From Cercophora sp. LCS_1 (lineage: Eukaryota; Ascomycota; Sordariomycetes; Sordariales; Lasiosphaeriaceae), in NCBI GenBank assembly GCA_036250225.1, contig JAPZLL010000001.1, positions 372,001-436,000 on the forward strand: a stretch of 64,000 bases of DNA, given 5' to 3'. The position numbers and the translations under genes were made by a program. Numbering within the stretch: the stretch's first letter is position 1; the number at the start of each line of letters is the position of its first letter. The notes under the pieces were generated by a model that had not been told where the DNA came from, searched no databases, and saw only the letters and a program-made list of their open reading frames with translations. Positions 46,760 through 57,829 of the stretch are shown here, in pieces.

Positions 46760-48424
46760 GTTCGCGTTGCCCGTCAATCACGGGCTCCCAAGACAAAAGT
46801 AGAATATAAAGAATGAAGTTGGACAGATGTGTAGCGGTAATAAGCGAATGTGGTCTGTAACTCGGCTAATATGGACTCCTACCGTCGCAACACCCGGGGG
46901 CGGGGAAGGCTTGCCTACGAGTTGGACCTAGGCGAGCCGTCGTCACGATCCGAAATGCTTCCAGGTTGTGGTTACAACTGCATGGTCAATTACCAGTCGC
47001 GGAGCGGAGGGTCACACTGCTTATCAATATCGAAACGGCAGACCCGGCGCATTGACGTCCACGGTGACAGCAGACTGCAAGGTGCTTGGGTGCCCGATTT
47101 CAGCCAAGCCCCTTTTCCCTTCAGCTTTCGTTTTGCCTGTTGTTAGTGCGGCTGCGTCGCCTCTGCTTCACTTTCTCGGATGGAGCTGCCGACTTTTTTG
47201 GGTTTCTGGCAGCGCGCGAGTCACTCTTATCCCGCTATCGAGCGCTTGATGGGGATTGGTGTGCCTGGGTGGGTTGTTGGAAGTCATCAGCCCCTGCATA
47301 TCGCCGGGATTGCTGACTGATGGCCTCAGACTATCGATTCCAAGCACGAGAGGGGTCTTTTCCAGACGAGCGAGGAGGCGTCATTCTAGCTTGTTATCTC
47401 GAAAGAAGCGTAGTGCGACATGCCAACGTTCGGGACAGTGTGCACGATGGACAGCCTCTCTCACTTCCGTGTTGGCTTGCGACGCGGCCTGTCCTTGCAC
47501 AGACAACATCTGTCCTTTCTTGAGCTTATTTTAGAAAACCTGTGGGGAGTGGGACAAGAGCCGTTGGGTCGAACCGTTTGTGGTTGTTGAAAACGTGTCT
47601 CCATCAGCCTTGTCGTCATTCTGTCGTTTGAACACAACAAAGAGGTTCGAGAATGTCTTAGAGGTACGAACTGAAGAATCGAGGATGGGCGATCCCAAGC
47701 AGACGGCCACGTGACGGCGTTCCTTCACCCCACAGCAGATGTGTCAGAGCAGGTCCGTCCAAGAAGCACTGGCCAAGCCGCTGGGCGGGGCAGGGTCGCT
47801 TCCCCTTTCCCCTCACCCGCCGCGGTGCCTGCCAAGAGATCAGCCCATGACGGGACGGATGCAGATCAATAAAATTTGGCAACTGGCAACCTCAAAGCCG
47901 GGCTGCTTGACTGGAGCAAGAGACCGCTGTCTAGCCCGCCCACCGTCGCCCTTCTGATCCCTGAAGCCTTCCAGTTCGAGCAATTCAGAGCCGAGGTGCG
48001 CAAGGGCTTTTGGGGCCGTCACATAGCTGAAGTGCCACCGCTGGTGCTGGCCTTCACCTGAAATCTGTCTTGATCTCGACCCCTGACGCCCTGGACGCGG
48101 GAGATTTATCTCACCGCGCTTTCCACGGCCACAGAATATCCTTGGCAATGCCCCTCCGACGACCTGGCTGTTCTCACGAGCAGCACCGATTCGATGCATC
48201 AGATCAAGTGAATTGAGTATCACGGGTTCACTACAGGTCACTCGAGCCCCAATTCCTCTTTATTTTATATGGTGAGGGCTTCGGTGGGAGTTCGTTTTTT
48301 GCTTAGGCTTGCGAGGCTCAGCGTCGCGGTTCACTCTTTTCTAATCATCAATCTCTTCGTCCTGAGGTTTATAGATATATACACGTGTTTCAAGTCAAGC
48401 AAGTCACAATGACTGTGCAGGCCA
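46760..48424. promoter_or_regulatory. Divergent promoter region, transporter / 4,6-dehydratase
   Basis: 1.67 kb between the divergent starts. No gene supported. Near the right end an out-of-frame ATG at 48409 opens a 23-codon uORF (to 48480) that overlaps the dehydratase start, unless the GTGCAG at 48415-48420 is a 3' splice site of a leader intron. Confidence 0.5.
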
Positions 48425-49738
48425 ATGGCACCTCCAACGGCAAGTGCACCCTCGGCATTCGACAACCTTTCACTGGCTAATCCACTCTCAGGGGCGAGCT
48501 CCCAACGAAGCTTCTTCGAGGACTATGGCATCTGGAAAGAAGCCCCTGTACTTACCGGGACCACCAACTTTACACCGCTTCCCAATGTGAAGAACATTAT
48601 GATCACCGGCGGTGCCGGCTTCATTGCCTGCTGGCTTGTCCGCCACCTGACACTCACCTACCCACAGGCCTACAATATCGTCTCCTTCGACAAGCTTGAC
48701 TACTGTTCGTCGCTCAACAACACGCGCGCTCTCAATGGCAAGCGCAATTTCACTTTCTACCAAGGCGACATCACCAACCCCTCCGAGGTGGTCGACTGCC
48801 TAGAGCGACACTCAATTGACACCATTTTCCACTTTGCCGCGCAGTCGCACGTGGACCTCTCGTTTGGCAACTCGTACGGCTTCACGCACACCAACGTCTA
48901 CGGCACGCACGTGCTGCTGGAATCGGCCAAGAAAGTCGGCACCATCCAACGCTTCATCCACATCAGCACGGACGAGGTCTACGGCGAAGTTAGAGACGAC
49001 GACGACGACCTGCTGGAGAGCAGCATCCTGGCTCCAACCAACCCCTACGCCGCCTCCAAAGCGGCCGCTGAGATGCTGGTGCACTCGTACCAAAAGTCGT
49101 TCAAACTGCCTGCCATCATTGTGCGCAGCAACAACGTCTATGGACCCCATCAGTATCCGGAGAAGATTATCCCCAAGTTCACTTGTTTGCTCGCCCGAAA
49201 CCAGCCCATGGTCTTGCACGGCGACGGGTCGCCGACGAGACGGTACCTCTACGCTGGCGACGCGGCTGATGCGTTTGATACCATCCTGCACCGCGGGCAG
49301 CTAGGACAGATCTATAACGTGGGTTCGTTTGATGAGATCTCCAATCTTACCCTCTGCTCCAAGCTCCTCAAGGAGATGGGCATATCAGACGATGATGCCG
49401 CGCGATATATCAAGTACACGCATGATAGGCCGTTCAACGATCATCGCTATGCCGTCGATGGCACGAAGCTGAGGAATTTGGGGTGGGAGCAAAAGACAAA
49501 TTTCGCCGAGGGGTTGAAGACGACAGTCGAATGGTACAAGCGGTTTGGGGAGAGGTGGTGGGGAGACATCACCAAGGTGTTGTGTCCCTTCCCTGTTGTC
49601 GAGGGGAATGAAGTGCACTCGGACCGCGAAGAGGTCACAGATACGCCTCAGTCGGCGGTCACAAACGCACTGGAAGGCGAGGGGGCGAGGAAGAGAAGGA
49701 GGGTTGCAGAGGGCGAGGAAAATGGAACCGAGGCGTGA
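48425..49738 (+). CDS. NDP-glucose 4,6-dehydratase (likely UDP-glucose, rhamnose pathway)
   Basis: Intronless, 437 aa. Extended short-chain dehydrogenase of the RmlB / UDP-glucose 4,6-dehydratase family, which converts NDP-glucose to NDP-4-keto-6-deoxyglucose using bound NAD. The Rossmann motif TGGAGFI is at 61-67. The dehydratase triad Thr-Asp-Glu in ISTDEVYGE is at 182-184, and the Tyr-x3-Lys pair is Y208/K212 in NPYAASKAAAE. Further family blocks are HFAAQSHVDLSF, NNVYGPHQYPEKIIPKF and GSPTRRYLYAGD. The T-D-E triad separates it from UDP-galactose 4-epimerases. Filamentous fungi use a UDP-glucose dehydratase and a bifunctional epimerase/reductase to make UDP-rhamnose; the second enzyme is not in this window. 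Extra N-terminal (about 50 aa) and acidic/basic C-terminal (about 60 aa) extensions flank the fold. Cytosolic. Confidence 0.93.
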   Translation: MAPPTASAPSAFDNLSLANPLSGASSQRSFFEDYGIWKEAPVLTGTTNFTPLPNVKNIMITGGAGFIACWLVRHLTLTYPQAYNIVSFDKLDYCSSLNNTRALNGKRNFTFYQGDITNPSEVVDCLERHSIDTIFHFAAQSHVDLSFGNSYGFTHTNVYGTHVLLESAKKVGTIQRFIHISTDEVYGEVRDDDDDLLESSILAPTNPYAASKAAAEMLVHSYQKSFKLPAIIVRSNNVYGPHQYPEKIIPKFTCLLARNQPMVLHGDGSPTRRYLYAGDAADAFDTILHRGQLGQIYNVGSFDEISNLTLCSKLLKEMGISDDDAARYIKYTHDRPFNDHRYAVDGTKLRNLGWEQKTNFAEGLKTTVEWYKRFGERWWGDITKVLCPFPVVEGNEVHSDREEVTDTPQSAVTNALEGEGARKRRRVAEGEENGTEA

Positions 49739-52636
49739 GGATTGCAGATACGACGCTGCGGGAGTTGTTTGCTTGCGAGGGCGTCGGGAGTTGGGATTGG
49801 GGATATCTTTGGACGTGAGCGCGTGACTTGGAAGGAAAGCGGATGCAGGTAGAGGTGTCTTGGGATGGTTGCCAATACGAGCTCTGTTTTATGCCGGAGT
49901 GCAGGGCTGAGCCGCTGGTTGGAGCAAACATGTCGGGTTGGTACGTCGGCGGCGGTCCTGTGGTTCACCTTTTGTTATATCCAAGTGGGGGCCCCGTGGC
50001 TTGAAGTCGTCGGATCAGAGTTGAGCAAAGGGAGCTGTCAACCCCAACGATTGGCATGTGTTGTCTTGGCGGGACGTCGTACGCGGGTACACTAGAAGAC
50101 TCTGACATTGGCCGGGTTGTATTCCGGAGTTCCCAGTCGTGTTTTTGCTCCCATGATGGCGTGGAACACGTTTCACAGCTTGCATCAGTGGCTCTCTTCT
50201 TCGAGTCGGTGTTGACACCGCCTGCTGCTCCTTTTCCCAACGATATGCACCTGGATGACTCGTTGCGAGATTGAGTCACAGGCGTGCTGTTGTCCGTCAC
50301 CTCGCAAGGATGCCGTGTCGCCCGACTTCCCCGGATGCGCATTGCGGACGCCATCTGCGGGAGCGGGGCTCCACCGCCGTCTCCAGCGAAGAGACGGTCC
50401 CATCCGACGCTGCCGCGTCGTCGTCAATGCGCAACAGCTCCAGCCAGAGCCCACCGGCCCTGCGTCGGAATGTAGGCGTTGCGTTCCCGCGACCCAAGGA
50501 CCGGGGGAATTGCTCCCCTCACTGCTGCTTTGAGGCTCGCCTCGTTTGCAAATCCTTTTCGACTGGCTTGTTGGCAAAACAGTGACCCTCTTTTTCATGC
50601 GCCGTGGTGCATCGTCACGCCGCATCGCATGGGAGCGAGAGGAGTCGCTGGCCCGACGCCCTGGGCCTGGCAGCAGCGAATGCTTCTCTGCACTTTAGCC
50701 GGTTCTTGTCGTGGCCGTTTTCGGTTGGGTACCGAGCGTGCAGTGGCGCCAGCGGAAAACCCACAGGCAATCCGAGACCGTGGGAGCGTCTCATCCATTC
50801 GCCGCCGATCTTTTCTGCTTTCTAAAGCATTGGTGGACTTAGCTGCGGGAGCTGAAGTTTTCTTTCTTTTTCCCCTGGACCTGTCTCCGCTCCGCGAGCG
50901 GTCTTTCGGGCTCTGCAGTTGTGCTTGCTCCCCCGCGCAGCGGTCTCGGCCCTCCCCCCGCTGCCGTGCGTCCCATCACAAATCCCGCTGTGACGGCCGG
51001 GACAGGGAGCTTCGGGGCAATCGGGGCAATCGAGCGAAATAGAGGCGAATGCTACCTGAGGCGGACCAGCGGTGCGGCCGCAGCTGCATCGCCGGCATCG
51101 TGTCAAAGCTCCGGTCCCCAAGTGGATAAGAGGTTGGCGGCTTGAATGGGGGTTTGCAGTCACAGACAAACAACTAGAGCTGGGCAAGTCCCTGACAACA
51201 AAAAACACCGGCCATCAAACCATCGGGGTAATTGCTCCTCTCCTGACAAGGGGTACCTATAACAATGGTCTCAAGGCCTCCCTGTTGTCTTAGGAGGCCT
51301 TGATATCAGCTAAGAGGCCTGGCGCGATTTCATCTCGGCCTTTTTGTAGGGCGCAAAAGTCCACCACGTAGAGCCACTCTAACTATCACGGGCGGGATCG
51401 TACGTTTGGATGTTCCATATTTGTCGTCAAAGTTGCCGGTGGACACCCGAGTCGATGGCAGCAAGGGGTTGATGTCCCGCGGAATGGAATCGGGAGCGAG
51501 GGCGAGGACCTCGCAGACGCCCGTGCTCCTCAACCACCGATTGTGACACCCATCTGCCCTGTGCCTGCAGGCGTCTCTCGCTCCGTCACCAGTGGGAGAA
51601 GCCCATCAAACCCCTGCTTCCCGCCCCGCTTGACCGACCGATGGAAGTCCTCACGGCTCGCGGCTGGCCCCACAGCTAACCTTCCACTAACCATGCCTGC
51701 AGCAGACCCCACCGTTCAGCGAGCCTGCATTGCGCTACTGCGCATCTCTGCCCAGTGCCACGGAGTTATACCGCACATAACTTTTTCACACACACGCATA
51801 CGCGTGAAGACGAGCAGGAAACCAGGCCCACGCCTGGGGATGTGACAGGATAGAGCGGCATCGAATTGCCAACAAAACTTGGACTGTCTCGGCCGTGCGC
51901 AGAGATATTCTCGGGTTGGAGCGGTCAACCCACGGCAGGGTAAGCGCCTGGTAGGACCTTTTCACTCCCAAATGTGGGGCAGCGAGCACGGCCGACATGG
52001 CTGGTCCGGGCCCTATCCCGGTGTTTGCTACCGTGCCTACCAAGAAGAGCTAGACGTGCTGGCCAGGCACTGCTAGCGAACGCCTAGTATCATTGAAACG
52101 AGCCTAGCCCGATTCCTTTCCATATCCCGACCCAGGACCCCCATCTTGTACCCATCCCCTTCGTCTGTGTCCCAACCGACCTGCCCTTTCCCAGCTTGCC
52201 GCGCGCTCGAAGAGAGAAACGAAACAACTGACACAAACAAACGACGAGATCCCAAGCTCCCAGGACCTCTTCAGCCGATCGCCAGCGCGGTCCTCTATCG
52301 CTACTCTGCCGGCGCATCCAGCCTTGCGATAGCTCACTTTCGCAGAGTCGCGTCGAAATTGCGCAATTCGCTGGGCCTCGAATTCTTGGGTCGCCGCTTG
52401 GCGATGTAACAAGACATTCGCGGTTTAGTGATATCAAACATCTGAAGCTGGGGCAAAACCGGCTGCATGGTACTCGCCCAAACTGCCGACCTCGCCTTGC
52501 CTTCTTCGCTGATGCGCCGCGGCTTCTGACAACCGTCCTCGAACGTCCAACCTTTTGCAACATCCCATGGGGCAAAGACGACGGTCGACAGGTACACTGA
52601 GAGCTGAAGGACGCCCGCTGACGTAGGGTACTCGAG
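49739..52636. other. Intergenic region, 2.9 kb
   Basis: Between two plus-strand genes. Many short overlapping frames on both strands, none with domain features. One strong inverted repeat at 51271-51303 is listed separately. No tRNA or mobile element recognised. Confidence 0.5.
51271..51303. repeat. Perfect 11-bp inverted repeat with 11-nt loop
   Basis: Arms TCAAGGCCTCC (51271-51281) and GGAGGCCTTGA (51293-51303) are exact reverse complements. A third AGGCCT follows at about 51313. Confidence 0.9.
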
Positions 52637-54040
52637 ATGGGAATGGAGGGGGAGAAGCAGACCGGTACGCCAGCCCTGCGTGGCGAGTGCAGTCCACCAC
52701 CCAAGGTGGTAGACTTTGCCTTCAACGGTATGACATCAAACGGAGCCGACTCCCAGAAAGTTACGACGCCGGAACCCCAGCCGAGTCCCTTTCCTACCCG
52801 CCTAGTTGTCGACGACGGGCTTGACGAGGATGAACAACATCACGCTGGGGGGTCAGATTATGCAATGAGCACATATCCAAAAGTTCAGGCCTCGCATAGG
52901 GTCGAGTATCCGTATCACAAAGGCCACGGGGACGACGCTACGATGTAGGTTTTTCCAGGGCAGTTGAGGGTCAGGAGTGGTTGCTGACGTGTGAGCAGAG
53001 ATTCCGCGCGGACGCTGTACGCAGAGGCGGTCGAATACGATACCGAAAACGGGCGGCAGTATTGTGGCGACTATTTTATGCCCATCGACCAGGATGAGCA
53101 AACCCGGCAATATGTCGTCCATCAGGTCTATCTGAAAGCCTTCAACCTCGAACTAACAACGGTGCCCCTGGATGACCCGACTTATATCCTCGATATTGGG
53201 ACAGGCATTGGTGAATGGGCTATCGGCATGGCGGAGAAATATCCTGACTGTGAGGTATTCGGCACCGATATAGCCCCCATTCAACCAACACAGCAAGTTC
53301 CTTTCAACATCGAATTCCACATCGAGAACGCCGAAGACGAGTGGATTCGCCCTCCCGACTCGGTCGACCTCGTGCACATTCGAGAGATGGCTGGTGCTTT
53401 CGCAGATTGGGAGTTTGTGTACCAGCAGGCATTCAACTGCATTAAGCCCGGTGGGTGGATAGAGGTCCTTGATTTTGACGACTTTTATAGCGACAAAAAC
53501 TTCTTGAGCTTCTACCCGCCTAGCTCGGCGGCCCATGTTCTCATGCAGGGTATTCTCCAAGCGGCTGAGGCCATGGGTCGGTCTAGGGGTATCGAACACT
53601 TGAATCCCGAGCTCTTAGAGGAGGTTGGTTTCGAGGATATCAAACAGCAGGTTCTTGACCTTGGTGTTGGGATGCGTGCAAATCCCAGCTACGGAAACTT
53701 TTGGCTAGTTGCCATCTTGACGGGTCTCGAGGCGTATTGTTTGCGGCCACTTACGCAAGGCTTGGGATGGGACCCGAACTATGTGAAGGAACTGTGCGAC
53801 AAGGTAGCACAGGAAACGAAGGCTCTGGCCGAGGACGCTATGAAGAGCAACGGATTTGCGACCAGAGTCCGGGTGTTGACTGGACGGAAACCACTGGGTG
53901 CGGGCGGCCCGGAATTAGGGCAATGGACGTCAGCGAAGGCGTTGAATGAAAATGGCGACATTGAAGGATACAGTGGAGGTGACGACTCAACGATTGGAAG
54001 TCGGTCGGCGAACACATTGAGATCGGAGGGCACGATATGA
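52637..54040 (+). CDS. LaeA-like SAM-dependent methyltransferase
   Basis: Two exons, 52637-52944 and 52999-54040, joined across a 54-bp intron (GTAGGT..GCAG) in phase to give 449 aa. The first 110 residues are disordered. The class I methyltransferase fold starts with YILDIGTGIGEWAIGMAEKYP (SAM motif I at about 166-176), then FGTDIAPIQP (191-199), an acidic NAEDEW segment and HIREMAGAFADW. The IKPGGWIEV block sits near 250. This order, with the DIAPIQP step, is that of the large fungal LaeA/LaeA-like family. LaeA proper is a nuclear regulator of secondary metabolism, while many paralogues have unknown substrates. No biosynthetic gene cluster surrounds it here, so a regulatory or orphan role is possible. 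The last 60 residues are Ser/Gly-rich. Confidence 0.88.
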
Positions 54041-54679
54041 GAACCACGAATACTGGCAAAGAGGCGGCTTGGCCGTCGCCTTGAAAACAGGGCACTGGGA
54101 GGAAAGACCTTTACTATTCTTGGAATATGGTTTCCTTGGGATGGGAAAAAGGGGGACGGATTGGGGTTCTTGCATAGCGACAGGCTCTTTTCTTTGTTCT
54201 TTTTGCAGGGCTGACCCGGAGATGGGAGATGCCGATTCTTGTCATGTGCTGAACTATGCTTGGGGAGCTTTCTTTGTAAATGTAGATACCCGGGTGCTTG
54301 GCCCCTGCGTACACTTACTGCTATATGCGGGCAGGGTTTGTAGTTGGTTTGGTGGGAAATGATGTAGATTGATGCAACATAAGCCCCGGAGTCGACTGTG
54401 AGCCAGCTTGGCGGGTATTGTTCTGATGGTGGGGCGGTGTCTGACCGAGCTCCCCCGTCAGGAACCGACGGGAGCTGTGCAGAGCTGCCTGCCGCGGCCT
54501 CGTCGCGCACTGACGCAACTTGCCGTCCTCCTGGAAGTTGACCAACACAGCAAGACGGGCAGCCAGAATACACTCGGTAATCGGCATCACACGCACACGC
54601 GGAAAGCCGTGACGAAACTTCAGCTATATCTAGACGGCCACAGGATGCGGGCGGACTGAGCCCGGCACTGCACGACGGA
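54041..54679. other. Intergenic, LaeA-like gene to VPS18
   Basis: 639 bp with a 3' flank and the VPS18 promoter. Nothing further seen. Confidence 0.6.
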
Positions 54680-57600
54680 ATGGCGCTCGAAGCATCCAAC
54701 GGTTTCGGGGCCGCCAACGCAGCCGACCTCAGCGACGGAGCACTGCCTATCTTCGACGTCCAGCGCGTGGAGCTCCAATTCTCAGTCGCGGCTGATTTTG
54801 TCGCCGCCCAGGTCGCCAACAATGTTCTCATCTTGGCTCTGTCCAACGGGCGCATCCTCAGGATCGACCTCAACCGTCCCGAGGACATAGACGGTAGCCC
54901 TCATATCTGCTCCTCATATCGCTATCGCTAACAGAAGCCACCAGATATCGACCTCCCCAAAAAGGCCTCAGAAACCGGCATCATCCGCCGCATGTTCCTC
55001 GATCCAACCGCTTCCCACCTCATCGTCTGCACCGCCCTCGGTGATAACTACTACCTCCACTCTCAGTCTCGCCAAGCGCGCCCGCTCCCACGCCTCAAAG
55101 GTGTCTCGATTGAGAGCATTGCGTGGAACCCAGCCCTCCCCACAGCTTCTACAAGGGAGATTCTCATTGGCGCATCCGATGGCAATATCTACGAAGGCTA
55201 CATCGAGACGGCCACCGAGTTCTACCGCAAGGAGGAGAAATACTTGAAGAACCTCCAGAAACTTCCCGATGGACCCATCACAGGTCTCTGGGTAGACAGC
55301 CTACCTGGCCGTGCCGACATGCGCCGGGTGCTGATTTCGACGCAGAGCAGACTGTTTCATCTGGTTGGGAAGGTTGGCAAAGGGCATGACGGGAGCGGGT
55401 CGATATACACCAAGCTCTTCGAGGCCGAACAACCGGTGATCCACGAATTGTCGAAGCCTCAGGCGGGCGCCGCAAGTACGTTGGTTGTGTCACCGGATCC
55501 ACCAGATGTAGGTAGGTTCAGGGAAGAGGTACCACCCGAGAGGGCGTTTGCTTGGTTGTCAGGGCATGGCGTGTATCATGGAAAACTGTTGGTCAGCCCG
55601 GCCGGGTCTGAACTAGGCACAAAGGTGTTTGCCGACAGTAGGATGCTGCCTAAATCACAACTTGCGGGCCAGGAAGGGTCGGGGAGGCGACAAGCGAGTA
55701 CGGACGGCATCGAGGCGATTGCGCTGACCCAGTGGCATGTCATTGCGCTCATTGGGGGGAGGGTCGTCGCCGCAAATCAGTTGACCGGGAAGACGGTTTA
55801 TGATTCAATGGTGCTCAACTACGGGCAGAAGGCGTTGGGTCTTTACGTGGACGTGCAGAAGAACACATTCTGGCTGTTCACGCCGCAGGAGATCTTTGAG
55901 ATCGTATTGACGGATGAGGACCGGGATATCTGGAAAATCATGCTCACATTGCAGCAGTTCGATGCAGCTTTGCAGTACGCGCATACCTCGGCGCAAAGGG
56001 ACGCCGTCGCGATCGCCTCCGGTGACTATCTAATCAGCAAGGGGCAGTATGCCGAGGCGGCCGGCGTCTACGGAAAGAGCAGCAAGCCTTTTGAGGAGGT
56101 AGCGCTGTGCTTCATCGACCACAACGAGTCTGACGCGCTGAGAAAATATCTCTTGACGAAGCTGGGGACGTATAAAAAGAGTTCGATCATGCAGCGCGTC
56201 ATGATCGCAACATGGTTGGTTGAAGTGTTTATGGCAAAGCTGAACTCGCTTGATGATACGATTGTCACTGGGGCAGAGTTATCAGAGACGTTGAACCCTA
56301 CCCAGACGAAGCAGCAGTTGGACGCTGTGCGGGCCGAGTTCCACGACTTTATCAACAAGCACAAGACCGACCTTGACCGGAAAACCGTTTACGACGTCAT
56401 CAGCAGCCACGGGCGAGAGGAGGAACTGCTCTACTACGCTGATGCCGTCAACGACTACAACTATGTGCTCTCATATTGGGTGCAACGTGAGCGGTGGTCT
56501 GAGGCCCTGAAGGTGCTTAAACGGCAAACCGACGCCGAAGTCTTCTACCGCTACAGTAGTGTGCTTATGACACACACTGCTACCGAACTGGTGGACATTT
56601 TGATGCGCCAAGCTAATCTCAAGACCCGGAACCTCATCCCGGCCCTCCTCGAATACGATCGCAACTTCAAAGGTTCCCTCGCGGGCAACCAAGCAGTTCG
56701 ATATCTCCAATATGTTGTCAACCAGCTCGCATCCACAGACTCGGCGGTTCACAATACCCTCGTCTCCATCTTTGCCTCCCATCCTTCAAAAGATGAATCC
56801 GCGCTCCTCAGCTATCTCGAGTCCCAAGGCGATGAACCTCGCTACGACCCAGATTTTGCCCTCCGTCTATGCATCCAACACCACCGAGTCCTCTCCTGTG
56901 CCCACATTTATACCAGCATGGGCCAGTACGTCCAGGCCGTCGACTTGGCGCTCGCCCATAACGAGGTCGAGCTTGCGAGTATCATCGCCAACAGGCCCAT
57001 GTCTAACCCGCCACTGCGCAAGAAATTGTGGCTTGCAGTGGCGAAGAAGGTGATCTCCCAGTCCAATGGTATCAAGACAGCCATTGAGTTTCTCAAACGG
57101 TGCGAGCTCCTCAAGATTGAGGATCTCATCCCCTTCTTTCCCGATTTTGTCGTCATTGACGACTTCAAAGAGGAGATTTGCACCGCGTTGGAGGATTACA
57201 GCCGGAACATCGACGCGCTGCGGCGTGAGATGGACGAGTCGAGCCAAACAGCGGCGAACATCAAGGTTGATATTCAGGCGCTGGAACATCGATACGCAAT
57301 TGTGGAGCCAGGGGAGAAGTGCTATGCTTGCAGTTTGCCGTTGTTGAGCAGGCAGTTTTTTGTGTTTCCATGCCAGCATGCCTTCCACTCGGACTGTCTA
57401 GGCCGGAGAGTCCTGGAGCAGGCCGGGCCGGCCAAGGCAAAGAGGATCAGGGAGTGTCAGGTGCAAGTGAGTAAAGGGATGGTGAGCGGGGCGAGGAGAG
57501 AGGCCATGGTTGCTGAGCTTGATGGGTTGGTTGCGAGTGCTTGGTACGTTTTGCTTCCACTCTCGTGATCCTTGCATTACTAACCAAAAAAAAAAAAACA

Positions 57601-57686
57601 GTATACTCTGCAGTGACCACGCAATCAGGAGGATCAACGAACCTTTTATCAAAGAAGACGAAGACCTAAGCGAATGGGTTTTGTGA
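54680..57686 (+). CDS. VPS18: Vacuolar protein sorting protein Vps18 (HOPS/CORVET)
   Basis: Three exons, 54680-54893, 54945-57543 and 57602-57686, give 965 aa. Vps18/Pep3 is a core subunit of the CORVET and HOPS tethers that drive endosome and vacuole fusion. The N-terminal half is a beta-propeller, recognised by Pep3/Vps18 blocks such as FSVAADFVAAQVANN and KLPDGPITGLWVDSLPG. The second half is alpha-solenoid of the clathrin heavy-chain repeat type. A C-terminal RING has C864-x2-C867, C881, H883, H886 and C889, and its last pair C938-x2-C941 is completed by the third exon (CILCSDHAIRRINEPF). A loop of about 48 residues separates the RING halves. The final intron has a TACTAAC branch site and 13 A residues before its CAG. 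The length is normal for the family. Confidence 0.96.
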
Positions 57687-57829
57687 AAAGGAGCTTCTGT
57701 ATATGCTTTAGGGTGTTTTCCAACCCGAAAAATATACGCTTAATACCCAAAACCTTGCTATATTCATCCCCCGCCTATTATTTACATTTCCGCCTCTTCC
57801 ATCGTCCTCTACCCATTATTACCCAGTGG

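Noticed and set aside
52637..54040. Secondary-metabolite cluster around the LaeA-like gene
   Set aside because: No synthase, P450, transporter or cluster regulator is adjacent; neighbours are housekeeping genes.
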